A stretch of DNA of 64,000 nt from Cherax quadricarinatus (Eukaryota > Arthropoda > Malacostraca > Decapoda > Parastacidae), in NCBI RefSeq assembly GCF_038502225.1, contig NW_027196454.1:1-64000 (forward strand), given 5' to 3'. A program made the translations under genes and the position numbers. Every line of letters starts with the position of its first letter. Within the stretch, counting starts at the first letter, position 1. Shown here piece by piece: positions 1 through 10,017 of the stretch. Under the pieces are notes generated by a model. The model did not search any database, was not told the origin of the DNA, and was given only the letters and a program-made list of their open reading frames with translations.

Positions 1-205
1 TATATTGGGGCACCAAACATTCTATGAGTTTTTTCAACATTCGCGGGGGCTCCCTTGATCCCCAATGCCACCGCGAATGCTTGAGGGAGACCTCGTATGT
101 GTTTATCATCAGCTTCTAACAATCACCTCACCACCATCACTGTCGCTACCTACCATCCCCTCACTAACTACTAATATTACCTTCATGCGCCCGTGTATAT
201 ATGTA
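1..205. other. Unassigned AT-balanced sequence
   Basis: I see no gene, repeat unit or terminal motif here. The short open frames have no recognisable domain. It lies directly beside the LINE-A relic and may belong to another decayed element. Confidence 0.4.
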
Positions 206-1050
206 AATCTCATAACTGTAAAGGAGCGCCAGTCTCCTTTCTGTTTTACATCTACTCCTCCTCCTTTTTCTTAGGAGGAATAAGCCTTCAGCATACATCG
301 AGTGCCACCGGAGTTAATCTAGTTCTAGGCATAAGTTGGGGTCTGTGTTGCTTAGTATATCTCTTCTTCCCAGCTTATACTTGCGGTTAGACTTGGTCTT
401 ACTTGGTCCCTAATTTCTTTATGTTTTTGTTATTGAAGGTTGAATTTCAGAATGCCTCCTCGTGACTAAATCTCCCTTATGTCGGTCTGGGGCCTTCGTC
501 GCACATGTCTGAACCTCAACCATGGTTCAGGATTCTGAGTATAGCTTGCTGGATATGGTGACATTTCTTATCAGATCATCATTGTTAGTGAATATGAGGT
601 TCTAGTGTATTCTCCAGTCTAGTAGGCTCCTCTATTATTTGCCTGGGTTTAAATTGAATTTTGGTGCAGAGATCAAAAGCTCGTGTGAGTGTGAGTTTTT
701 CACCTAGAGCTGCCCCTCCTGGCAAGTTACTACCGCAAACAACATTATTTTGCCTATATTCCTTCCTCCATTCTTTTAGGTGCTCCTTAAGTTGGAAATC
801 CTCCCCAGGAGCAAGAAGATGTTGGGTGCAGGAGCTGGAAGATTTTCCAGACAGTGGGTCAATTTTAACAGCTTGTTCCTGGAATTGCTGGGGGATGTTG
901 GTTATCCGGAGGCTTGTAGACTACCACCACAATGACTAGGGTTTTGGTTCCCTGACCTTACTGCTAAAACTCCCACTAACGGTCATTTGGAGGCATTAAG
1001 GCTAAGTTCTTGTGCAAACAAGTGACTCTGCAATGTAGCAGGCCTAATCC
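206..1050 (-). pseudogene. LINE-A relic, endonuclease region, heavily frameshifted
   Basis: Read on the minus strand this aligns base by base with the endonuclease part of the LINE-A copies at 6833-7386 and with the upstream part kept at 11822-11973. It links those two pieces in the original order, so it shows what lies upstream of the truncation point of the tandem LINE-A units. The copy carries dozens of one- to three-base insertions, many of them repeats of a neighbouring base or dinucleotide, and comparatively few substitutions. No reading frame survives. The endonuclease would have nicked target DNA to prime reverse transcription. The insertion-rich pattern could be true decay or poorly polished long-read sequence. 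Confidence 0.8.
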
Positions 1051-1344
1051 CCCTTTGCCTGTTCACTCTGGGTCACATCTGTATAGGTTGTAACTCCTGG
1101 GATCCATATTTCATTGTCCAAGTGATCCTTTATGGGTCTCATCAGTGAAAGCCGCGAACATTGGCTTTGCCTCTCTGCAAGCAGTCCACGGGATGAAAGG
1201 TATTTTGTTGTTTGTTGCTGGCTTTCAGACCCCTGTATATTTGCAAAGAAGAATGTTATCGGAACTTGGCGGTATTGTTGGCAACTATGGGGGATTTTTT
1301 TCCGGCATTAGTATTCTGTGGGAAGTGGGAAGTAGGTCCTTCCT

Positions 1345-2150
1345 AAAGAGATGGGTTAGCAGTAGTAGCAGTTGTCGTAGTCCGTGAAGGTTATGTACAT
1401 GTCCTCGAGAATTAAGATTCCATGATGTTGCAGTGTTTCGACAAGTTGTGCACGAATCGGTGGGTAGAATTAATCGGTCAAGATGAGAGTAAAGACATGT
1501 GCAACACTCCAAGGTATATTGTAGAGGGATTGCCATTCCAGTGGAAAGGTTTATCAATACAGCTCTAGACATAATCTTGAAGACAAGTTAGAACATGTAC
1601 AGAAGAGGTCAGGTAACATCACCTAGAGTAGGCGAACAGGCCCACAGTCGTGGAGACTTAGCAAGAAGAGATCCCGGCGCTTGGTTATAGCAATCGTCAG
1701 GTGAGCAGACGAGGGCAAATTCAGCTTGGTGGATGGGACTCTCAGTCAGTAGTCCTTCTCAAAGACATGGTTAGCAGTAGCAGCAGCTTGTCGCATGTCG
1801 CAAGGCTTGATGGGTGCACATCCTCCCAGCAATTCCAAGACCTTACCATGATGCTGCAGCGTCTGACAAGTTGTGCACGAATGGCATATAATAACTGACA
1901 CTGCAACATCATGGAATCTTAATTCCCTGGAGGACATGGTACCATAACCTTCCACGACTTATCGACATCTACTTAACTACTACTAACCTCCATCTCTTTG
2001 TTGAGGGACTGATTACCTCATCTTCTGTACATAGTTCTACTGTCTTCAAGTTATGTCCTAGAATTTGTATTGATAAAGCCACTGGATGGCGAAACGTCTA
2101 CAATAAAGATACCCAGATGTTGCACATGTGTCTTACTCTCATCTTGTCGG
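1345..2150. repeat. Imperfect fold-back repeat with an internal direct repeat
   Basis: A block at about 1386-1612 recurs in inverted orientation at about 1893-2150. It includes a segment with 'ccagtgg' beside 'tttatcaatac' and a segment ending near 'gtacagaag'. A second block at about 1345-1475, with 'gttagcagtag' and 'acaagttgtgcacgaat', recurs in direct orientation at 1758-1887. The arms differ by many small indels. The right arm contains 'ggcgaaacgt', which I associate with a common decapod interspersed repeat. No open frame or transposase was found, so it could be a non-autonomous fold-back element or two nested copies of one repeat. Confidence 0.55.
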
Positions 2151-2331
2151 TATTATATACCATTCGTACACAACGCACGTGTGCGTGTTTACGCTCGCTC
2201 CACTATCCACACGCCTCGTTGTCTACCTCAGAGCCTTCCTAACGCTACTGTTTGCCTATTCACTCGCCCGCTGGCATGAGATGTACATCTACAAATGGAC
2301 AAATCGAGCTTGTTCGGCTTGTGCAGTGATC

Positions 2332-2694
2332 TGGAACGACCGGAGGAGGGGGGGAGAGAAGGATAGAGGGGTAGACAGGGAATATGGAACAACCGGAGGG
2401 GGGGAGGGAAGGAAAGAGGGGGAAAGATAGGGAATATGGAACAACCGGAGGGGTGGAGGGAAGGAAAGAGGGGTAAAGAGAGGGAGCAGAGGGGGGAAAA
2501 GAAGGGAAAAAGAGAAGAGAGAGGGAAGAGAGGAAGAGGGAAGAGTGAGATAAGGAAGAGGGAGGAGACAGATAAGGAAGAGATAAGAGAGTTAAGAGAC
2601 AGGGAAAAGAGAGAGAAGAGAGGGGAGAGAGAGAGAGCTGGAAGAGAGAGGGGGGGAAGAGAGAGGGGGGAAGAGAGAGGGGGGAAGAGAGAGG

Positions 2695-2697
<3 letters not shown>
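2332..2697 (+). repeat. Purine-rich tract with a ~52-bp tandem repeat
   Basis: The strand is almost all A and G. A unit beginning 'ggaacaaccggagggg' recurs at about 2332, 2386 and 2437, giving two to three imperfect copies of roughly 52 bp. The rest is GAGA/GGGA simple sequence that merges into the GT tract. The charged or serine-rich open frames here are simple-sequence translations, not genes. Confidence 0.8.

Positions 2698-2764
<67 letters not shown>
2698..2764. repeat. (GT)n microsatellite
   Basis: About 33 uninterrupted GT dinucleotides follow the purine-rich tract. A short GC-alternating stretch with 'cgcgcgcgagcgc' lies just downstream. Confidence 0.97.
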
Positions 2765-2765
<1 letters not shown>

Positions 2766-2889
2766 ATGTATGCTCGCGCGCGCGAGCGCTTACGTGTGCC
2801 CAGCTCTGTTAGATGCAGGCGGCGTCTGTTTTACTTATCTTCTTGTGTTTGATGACAGAGGCAACATGCAGAGCTTGAAAAGAAATTAA

Positions 2890-3639
2890 GCTCACGGGCG
2901 TCACTGGTCTCCCTCAACGATAAGATTTTATTAGGCCCACTACGAGGAACTGTATATACCAACTTCACACTCCACAATTTGATCTCAACGCAGTTGTTCT
3001 TTACAAGCGATTAAGAAGAAAAAGCAGCAAGGTGCGAGGGCGGCTGAACCAACGACATGCGTCAGTGTGTAGTCACAAGGCATGGCCAAGTTTATGGAAA
3101 CAAATTTTAAGCGGTGTGTATATACCAGATGGTGGCGGGTCTTGATAAGAGATACACCAGGGAGGGACGGCAGAGATGGAAGAATGGAAAGAGGGAGCCA
3201 GGGAGGGAGGGAGGGATGGAAGAGATGGAAGGAGAAATGAATCATGAGATACATAGATGAAGGGTATGAAGAAGGAATCTAGGTATGCATGGCTGCGTGG
3301 AAGGGTCAGGAGTACTGGATGGAGAGCGCGTTCAGGGATGTATGACGAGAACGAGGTGATGACGGAGTATGGAGGGAAGGAGAGGGTTTAAGGAAGGAAG
3401 GGATTTAAGGTGAGGAATGGTTGGGGAGCATTCATAAGCTGGTTTCCACATCATTGACTTTTACATCACTGATTCAAGAAACTGAGCTGCTGGAATCTCA
3501 TTGTGGCCCAGTAGCCGATTCTCTCCCGGTGCCAGATTACGACTCGGCGCTTTTGAATGTAGCTGTACATGATCACACCTAGATATAGTCTAAAGGGAAC
3601 CCTGGCCTCAGGCTGGGCTGAAAGAGTACAAGAATCTTG
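2890..3639. other. No gene recognised; GGGA-rich patch
   Basis: The stretch holds GGGAGG/GGAAGA simple sequence near 3160-3420 and otherwise nothing I can assign. The short frames have no domain signature. Confidence 0.4.
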
Positions 3640-3716
3640 AAACCAGTCACAAGTATAGCCTGGTCAAGTAATGGGCCGCGGGGGCGTTGACCCCCGAAAC
3701 ACCCTCCAGGTAGACT
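3640..3716 (+). mobile_element. LINE-A-like 3' end fragment
   Basis: This solitary fragment carries the LINE-A 3' signature: a GGGCCGCGG block, the hairpin 'gggggcgttgaccccc' at about 3679-3694, and a terminal CTCCAGGTAGA-type repeat. It is on the plus strand, opposite to the LINE-A array downstream. No coding part remains. Confidence 0.7.
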
Positions 3717-3829
3717 CTCCACGACCAGAAAGAACTGACCAACGAGTGGGAACTAATGCAACACCTCAAGCATTATATACCACACAGACATCAACACTAT
3801 TCTAACTGCTGCTTACCTGGCGCTGATTT

Positions 3830-4757
3830 AGAACATAAGAAAGAAGAAACACTGCAACAGGCCTACTGGCCTATGCGAGGCAGGTCCAATTCTCCCACTG
3901 GCTTAAGCTCACTGACCTAGTGACCTCAAACTCACTGACCGTCTGACCAAGTCACTTAAGGGAGGAGTACGGCCTCCGACCTAGTAGCACAAGCTAGTTA
4001 GGTCCAACTCACACCCATTCATGTATTTATCCAACCTATTTTTAAAATTACACAATGTCTTATCTTCTATGACAGTACTCGGGAGTTTGTTCCACTCATT
4101 CACAACTCTATTACCAAACCAGTGCTTTCCTATATCCTCCCTGAATCTGAATTTTTCCAATTTAAAACCGTTGCTGCGAGTCCTGTCTATGTTAGATATC
4201 TTTAGTACGCTATTTACAGCCCCTTTATTCATTCATGTTTTCCATTTATACATCTCAATCATATCTCCCCTAATTCTACGCCTTTCTAGAGAGTGCAGAT
4301 TCAGAGTTCTCAGTCCATCCTAATAGGGAAGATTTCTGATACACGGGATCAACTTTGTCATCCTCCTTTGTACGTTTTCCAGTGCATTTATATCCATTCT
4401 GTAATACGGTGACCAAAACTGCGCAGCATAATCTAAATGAGGCCTAACCAAAGATATATAGATTCGAAGAACAACCTGATGACTTCTATTATTTATACTT
4501 CTTGCTATGAAGCCAAGGATTTTGTTAGCTTTATTGCGAACACTTATGCACTGTTGTCTTGGTTTCAGATTACTGCTAACCAGAACTCCTAAATCCTTTT
4601 CGCAATCCGTAATATTAAGATCTACATTATTTAGTTTATATGTGGCATTTCTCCGATCATTGCATCAGTCTATTCAAATAATCCTGGAGTGCTCTAATGT
4701 CTTCATTAGAATGAAATGGACAGCCTATTTTCGTGTCATCAGCAAATTTGCTTATTA
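3830..4757 (-). pseudogene. LINE-B 3' half: RT C-terminal region and 3' end
   Basis: On the minus strand this encodes the end of a non-LTR retrotransposon ORF. An 83-aa piece at 3981-4232 contains 'FRFREDIGKHWFGNRVVNEW' and 'NFKNRLDKYM', typical of the tail following a CR1/L2-type RT. The extreme 3' end, 'cttatgttct' on the minus strand at about 3830-3840, recurs at the ends of the LINE-B copies near 57950 and 61850. Stops and frameshifts break the frame. The element stops at 4757 where LINE-A begins and resumes at about 11974, so both parts are one insertion split by a later one. Clade assignment is an inference. Confidence 0.8.
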
Positions 4758-7386
4758 CCTGGAGTTTACCTGGAGAGAGTTTCGGGGGTCAACGCCCCCG
4801 CGGCCCGGTCTGTGACCAGGCCTCCTGGTGAATCAGCGCCTGATCAACCAGGCTGTTGCTGCTGGCTGCACGCAAACCAACGTACGAGCCACAGCCCGGC
4901 TGATCAGGAACTGACTTTAGGTGCTTGTCCAGTGCCAGCTTGAAGACTGCCAGGGGTCTGTTGGTAATCCCCCTTATGTGTGCTGGGAGGCAGTTGAACA
5001 GTCTTGGGCCGCTGACACTTATTGTATGGTCTCTTAACGTGCTAGTGACACCCCTGCTTTTCATTGGGGGGATGGTGCATCGTCTGCCAAGTCTTTTGCT
5101 TTCGTAGTGAGTGATTTTCGTGTGCAAGTTCGGTACTAGTCCCTCTAGGATTTTCCAGGTGTACATAATCATGTATCTCTCCCTCCTGCGTTCCAGGGAA
5201 TACAGGTTTAGAAACCTCAAGCGCTCCCAGTAATTGAGGTGTTTTATCTCCGTTATGCGCGCCGTGAAAGTTCTCTGTACATTTTCTAGGTCGGCAATTT
5301 CACCTGCCTTGAAAGGTGCTGATAGAGTGCAGCAATATTCCAGCCTAGATAGAACAAGTGACCTGAAGAGTGTCATCATGGGCTTGGCCTCCCTAGTTTT
5401 GAAGGTTCTCATTATCCATCCTGTCATTTTTCTAGCAGATGCGATTGATACAATGTTATGGTCCTTGAAGGTGAGATCCTCCGACATAATCACTCCCAGG
5501 TCTTTGACGTTGGTGTTTCGCTCTATTTTGTGGCCAGAATTTGTTTTGTACTCTGATGAAGATTTAATTTCCTCATGTTTACCATATCTGAGTAATTGAA
5601 ATTTCTCATCGTTGAACTTCATATTGTTTTCTGCAGCCCACTGAAAGATTTGGTTGATGTCCGCCTGGAGCCTTGCAGTGTCTGCAATGGAAGACACTGT
5701 CATGCAGATTCGGGTGTCATCTGCAAAGGAAGACACGGTGCTGTGGCTGACATCCTTGTCTATGTCGGATATGAGGATGAGGAACAAGATGGGAGCTAGT
5801 ACTGTGCCTTGTGGAACAGAGCTTTTCACCGTAGCTGCCTCAGACTTTACTCTGTTGACGACTACTCTCTGTGTTCTGTTAGTGAGGAAATTATAGATTC
5901 ATCGACCGACTTTTCCTGTTATTCCTTTAGCGCGCATTTTGTGCGCTATTACGCCATGGTCACACTTGTCGAAGGCTTTTGCAAAGTCTGTATATATTAC
6001 ATCTGCATTCTTTTTGTCTTCTAGTGCATTTAGGACCTTGTCGTAGTGATCCAATAGTTGAGACAGACAGGAGCGACCTGTTCTAAACCCATGTTGCCCT
6101 GGGTTGTGTAACTGATGGGTTTCTAGATGGGTGGTGATCTTGCTTCTTAGGACCCTTTCAAAGATTTTTATGATATGGGATGTTAGTGCTATTGGTCTGT
6201 AGTTCTTTGCTGTTGCTTTACTGCCCCCTTTGTGGAGTGGGGCTATGTCTGTTGTTTTTAGTAACTGAGGGACGACCCCCGTGTCCATGCTCCCTCTCCA
6301 TAGGATGGAAAAGGCTCGTGATAGGGGCTTCTTGCAGTTCTTGATGAACACAGAGTTCCATGAGTCTGGCCCTGGGGCAGAGTGCATGGGCATGTCATTT
6401 ATCGCCTGTTCGAAGTCATTTGGCGTCAGGATAACATCGGATAGGCTTGTGTTAATCAAATTTTGTGGCTCTCTCATAAAAAATTCATTTTGATCTTCGA
6501 CTCTCAGTCTGGTTAGTGGATTGCTAAAAACTGAGTCATATTGGGACTTGAGTAGCTCACTCATTTCCTTGCTGTCATCTGTGTAGGACCCATCTTGTTT
6601 AAGTAGGGGCCCAATACTGGACGTTGTTCTCGATTTTGATTTGGCATAGGAGAAGAAATACTTTGGGTTTCTTTCGATTTCATTTATGGCTTTTAGTTCT
6701 TCCCGCGATTCCTGACTCTTAAAGGATTCTTTTAGCTTAAGTTCGATGCTTGCTATTTCTATGACCAGTGTCTCCCTATGCATTTCAGATATATTGACCT
6801 CTTTTAGCCGCTCTGTTATTCTTTTCCGTCGCCTGTAAAGGGAGCGCCTGTCTCTTTCTATTTTACATCTACTCCTCCTTTTTCTTAGAGGAATAAGCCT
6901 TGTGCATACATCGAGTGCCACCGAGTTAATCTGTTCTAGGCATAAGTTGGGGACTGTGTTGCTTAGTATATCTTCCCAGCTTATATCGGTTAGGACTTGG
7001 TTTACTTGGTCCCACTTTATGTTTTTGTTATTGAAGTTGAATTTGGTGAATGCTCCCTCGTGACTAGTCTCATTTTGTCGGTCTGGGGCTCCACGCATAC
7101 ATGTCTGAACCTCAATTATGTTGTGATCTGAGTATATTGTTTTTGATATGGTGACATTTCTTATCAGATCATCATTGTTAGTGAAGATGAGGTCTAGAGT
7201 ATTCTCCAGTCTAGTAGGCTCTATTATTTGCTGGTTTAAATTGAATTTTGTGCAGAGATTTAAAAGCTCGTGTGAGTGTGAGTTTTCATCAGAGCTGCCT
7301 CCTGGTGTTATTACTGCAACAATATTATTTGCTATATTCCTCCATTTTAGATGCCTTAAGTTGAAATCCCCCAGGAGCAAGATGTT
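4756..7386 (-). mobile_element. LINE-A tandem unit 1 (5'-truncated)
   Basis: This is a 5'-truncated non-LTR retrotransposon on the minus strand. It runs from the middle of the endonuclease to the 3' end, which carries a tandem 11-bp CTCCAGGTAAA repeat and the hairpin 'gggggcgttgaccccc'. The next unit begins 2,631 bp away with the same junction: the endonuclease sequence '...gcaagatg' is followed directly by the 3' terminal repeat of the following copy. Units 1 and 2 differ at only about three places that I could find (near 4798, 4830 and 6762). This points to a recent tandem duplication or an assembly duplication rather than independent insertions. Confidence 0.9.
4789..7380 (-). pseudogene. 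LINE-A unit 1 endonuclease/RT ORF, split by a nonsense codon
   Basis: Two collinear frames make up the element's polyprotein. The first (5899-7380, 493 aa) starts in the C-terminal half of an AP-like endonuclease, with 'LLGDFNLRHLKW', 'LDLIFTNND' and 'YSDHN'. It continues into RT with 'KNYRPIALTSHIIKIFERVL', 'GQHGFRTGRSC' and 'YTDFAKAFDKCDHG'. The second (4789-5829, 346 aa) has 'SSVPQGTVLAPILF', the catalytic 'SSFADDTRI' and a thumb/C-terminal region ending 'QTGPRGR'. No RNase H is seen. The break at about 5897 is a TGA where unit 3 has TGG (Trp) after 'GKVGR'. I place it in the CR1/L2/jockey-like assemblage; the exact clade is not decided by eye. Confidence 0.88.
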
Positions 7387-10017
7387 TACCTGGAGTTTAC
7401 CTGGAGAGAGTTTCGGGGGTCAACGCCCCCACGGCCCGGTCTGTGACCAGGCCTCCTGGTGGATCAGCGCCTGATCAACCAGGCTGTTGCTGCTGGCTGC
7501 ACGCAAACCAACGTACGAGCCACAGCCCGGCTGATCAGGAACTGACTTTAGGTGCTTGTCCAGTGCCAGCTTGAAGACTGCCAGGGGTCTGTTGGTAATC
7601 CCCCTTATGTGTGCTGGGAGGCAGTTGAACAGTCTTGGGCCGCTGACACTTATTGTATGGTCTCTTAACGTGCTAGTGACACCCCTGCTTTTCATTGGGG
7701 GGATGGTGCATCGTCTGCCAAGTCTTTTGCTTTCGTAGTGAGTGATTTTCGTGTGCAAGTTCGGTACTAGTCCCTCTAGGATTTTCCAGGTGTACATAAT
7801 CATGTATCTCTCCCTCCTGCGTTCCAGGGAATACAGGTTTAGAAACCTCAAGCGCTCCCAGTAATTGAGGTGTTTTATCTCCGTTATGCGCGCCGTGAAA
7901 GTTCTCTGTACATTTTCTAGGTCGGCAATTTCACCTGCCTTGAAAGGTGCTGATAGAGTGCAGCAATATTCCAGCCTAGATAGAACAAGTGACCTGAAGA
8001 GTGTCATCATGGGCTTGGCCTCCCTAGTTTTGAAGGTTCTCATTATCCATCCTGTCATTTTTCTAGCAGATGCGATTGATACAATGTTATGGTCCTTGAA
8101 GGTGAGATCCTCCGACATAATCACTCCCAGGTCTTTGACGTTGGTGTTTCGCTCTATTTTGTGGCCAGAATTTGTTTTGTACTCTGATGAAGATTTAATT
8201 TCCTCATGTTTACCATATCTGAGTAATTGAAATTTCTCATCGTTGAACTTCATATTGTTTTCTGCAGCCCACTGAAAGATTTGGTTGATGTCCGCCTGGA
8301 GCCTTGCAGTGTCTGCAATGGAAGACACTGTCATGCAGATTCGGGTGTCATCTGCAAAGGAAGACACGGTGCTGTGGCTGACATCCTTGTCTATGTCGGA
8401 TATGAGGATGAGGAACAAGATGGGAGCTAGTACTGTGCCTTGTGGAACAGAGCTTTTCACCGTAGCTGCCTCAGACTTTACTCTGTTGACGACTACTCTC
8501 TGTGTTCTGTTAGTGAGGAAATTATAGATTCATCGACCGACTTTTCCTGTTATTCCTTTAGCGCGCATTTTGTGCGCTATTACGCCATGGTCACACTTGT
8601 CGAAGGCTTTTGCAAAGTCTGTATATATTACATCTGCATTCTTTTTGTCTTCTAGTGCATTTAGGACCTTGTCGTAGTGATCCAATAGTTGAGACAGACA
8701 GGAGCGACCTGTTCTAAACCCATGTTGCCCTGGGTTGTGTAACTGATGGGTTTCTAGATGGGTGGTGATCTTGCTTCTTAGGACCCTTTCAAAGATTTTT
8801 ATGATATGGGATGTTAGTGCTATTGGTCTGTAGTTCTTTGCTGTTGCTTTACTGCCCCCTTTGTGGAGTGGGGCTATGTCTGTTGTTTTTAGTAACTGAG
8901 GGACGACCCCCGTGTCCATGCTCCCTCTCCATAGGATGGAAAAGGCTCGTGATAGGGGCTTCTTGCAGTTCTTGATGAACACAGAGTTCCATGAGTCTGG
9001 CCCTGGGGCAGAGTGCATGGGCATGTCATTTATCGCCTGTTCGAAGTCATTTGGCGTCAGGATAACATCGGATAGGCTTGTGTTAATCAAATTTTGTGGC
9101 TCTCTCATAAAAAATTCATTTTGATCTTCGACTCTCAGTCTGGTTAGTGGATTGCTAAAAACTGAGTCATATTGGGACTTGAGTAGCTCACTCATTTCCT
9201 TGCTGTCATCTGTGTAGGACCCATCTTGTTTAAGTAGGGGCCCAATACTGGACGTTGTTCTCGATTTTGATTTGGCATAGGAGAAGAAATACTTTGGGTT
9301 TCTTTCGATTTCATTTATGGCTTTTAGTTCTTCCCGCGATTCCTGACTCTTAAAGGATTCTTTTAGCTTAAGTTCGATGCTTGCTATTTCTCTGACCAGT
9401 GTCTCCCTATGCATTTCAGATATATTGACCTCTTTTAGCCGCTCTGTTATTCTTTTCCGTCGCCTGTAAAGGGAGCGCCTGTCTCTTTCTATTTTACATC
9501 TACTCCTCCTTTTTCTTAGAGGAATAAGCCTTGTGCATACATCGAGTGCCACCGAGTTAATCTGTTCTAGGCATAAGTTGGGGACTGTGTTGCTTAGTAT
9601 ATCTTCCCAGCTTATATCGGTTAGGACTTGGTTTACTTGGTCCCACTTTATGTTTTTGTTATTGAAGTTGAATTTGGTGAATGCTCCCTCGTGACTAGTC
9701 TCATTTTGTCGGTCTGGGGCTCCACGCATACATGTCTGAACCTCAATTATGTTGTGATCTGAGTATATTGTTTTTGATATGGTGACATTTCTTATCAGAT
9801 CATCATTGTTAGTGAAGATGAGGTCTAGAGTATTCTCCAGTCTAGTAGGCTCTATTATTTGCTGGTTTAAATTGAATTTTGTGCAGAGATTTAAAAGCTC
9901 GTGTGAGTGTGAGTTTTCATCAGAGCTGCCTCCTGGTGTTATTACTGCAACAATATTATTTGCTATATTCCTCCATTTTAGATGCCTTAAGTTGAAATCC
10001 CCCAGGAGCAAGATGTT
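7387..10017 (-). mobile_element. LINE-A tandem unit 2 (5'-truncated)
   Basis: This is a second 2,631-bp unit with the same 5' truncation point and 3' terminal repeat as unit 1. Its 3' edge matches unit 3 more closely than unit 1 at two sites: CCCCCACGG rather than CCCCCGCGG, and GGTGGATCAG rather than GGTGAATCAG. It lies head-to-tail with both neighbours. Confidence 0.9.
7420..10011 (-). pseudogene. LINE-A unit 2 endonuclease/RT ORF, same nonsense codon
   Basis: Frames at 8530-10011 (493 aa) and 7420-8460 (346 aa) repeat the unit 1 polyprotein almost exactly. The differences I see are Arg for Ile in 'LVREIASIE' and Trp for Arg in the last residues ('TGPWGR'). The same TGA interrupts the frame after 'GKVGR' at about 8528. 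Sharing this private nonsense change with unit 1 but not unit 3 supports duplication of units 1 and 2 from one ancestor. RT palm motifs are otherwise intact, but the 5' half of the endonuclease is absent, so it cannot be autonomous. Confidence 0.88.
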
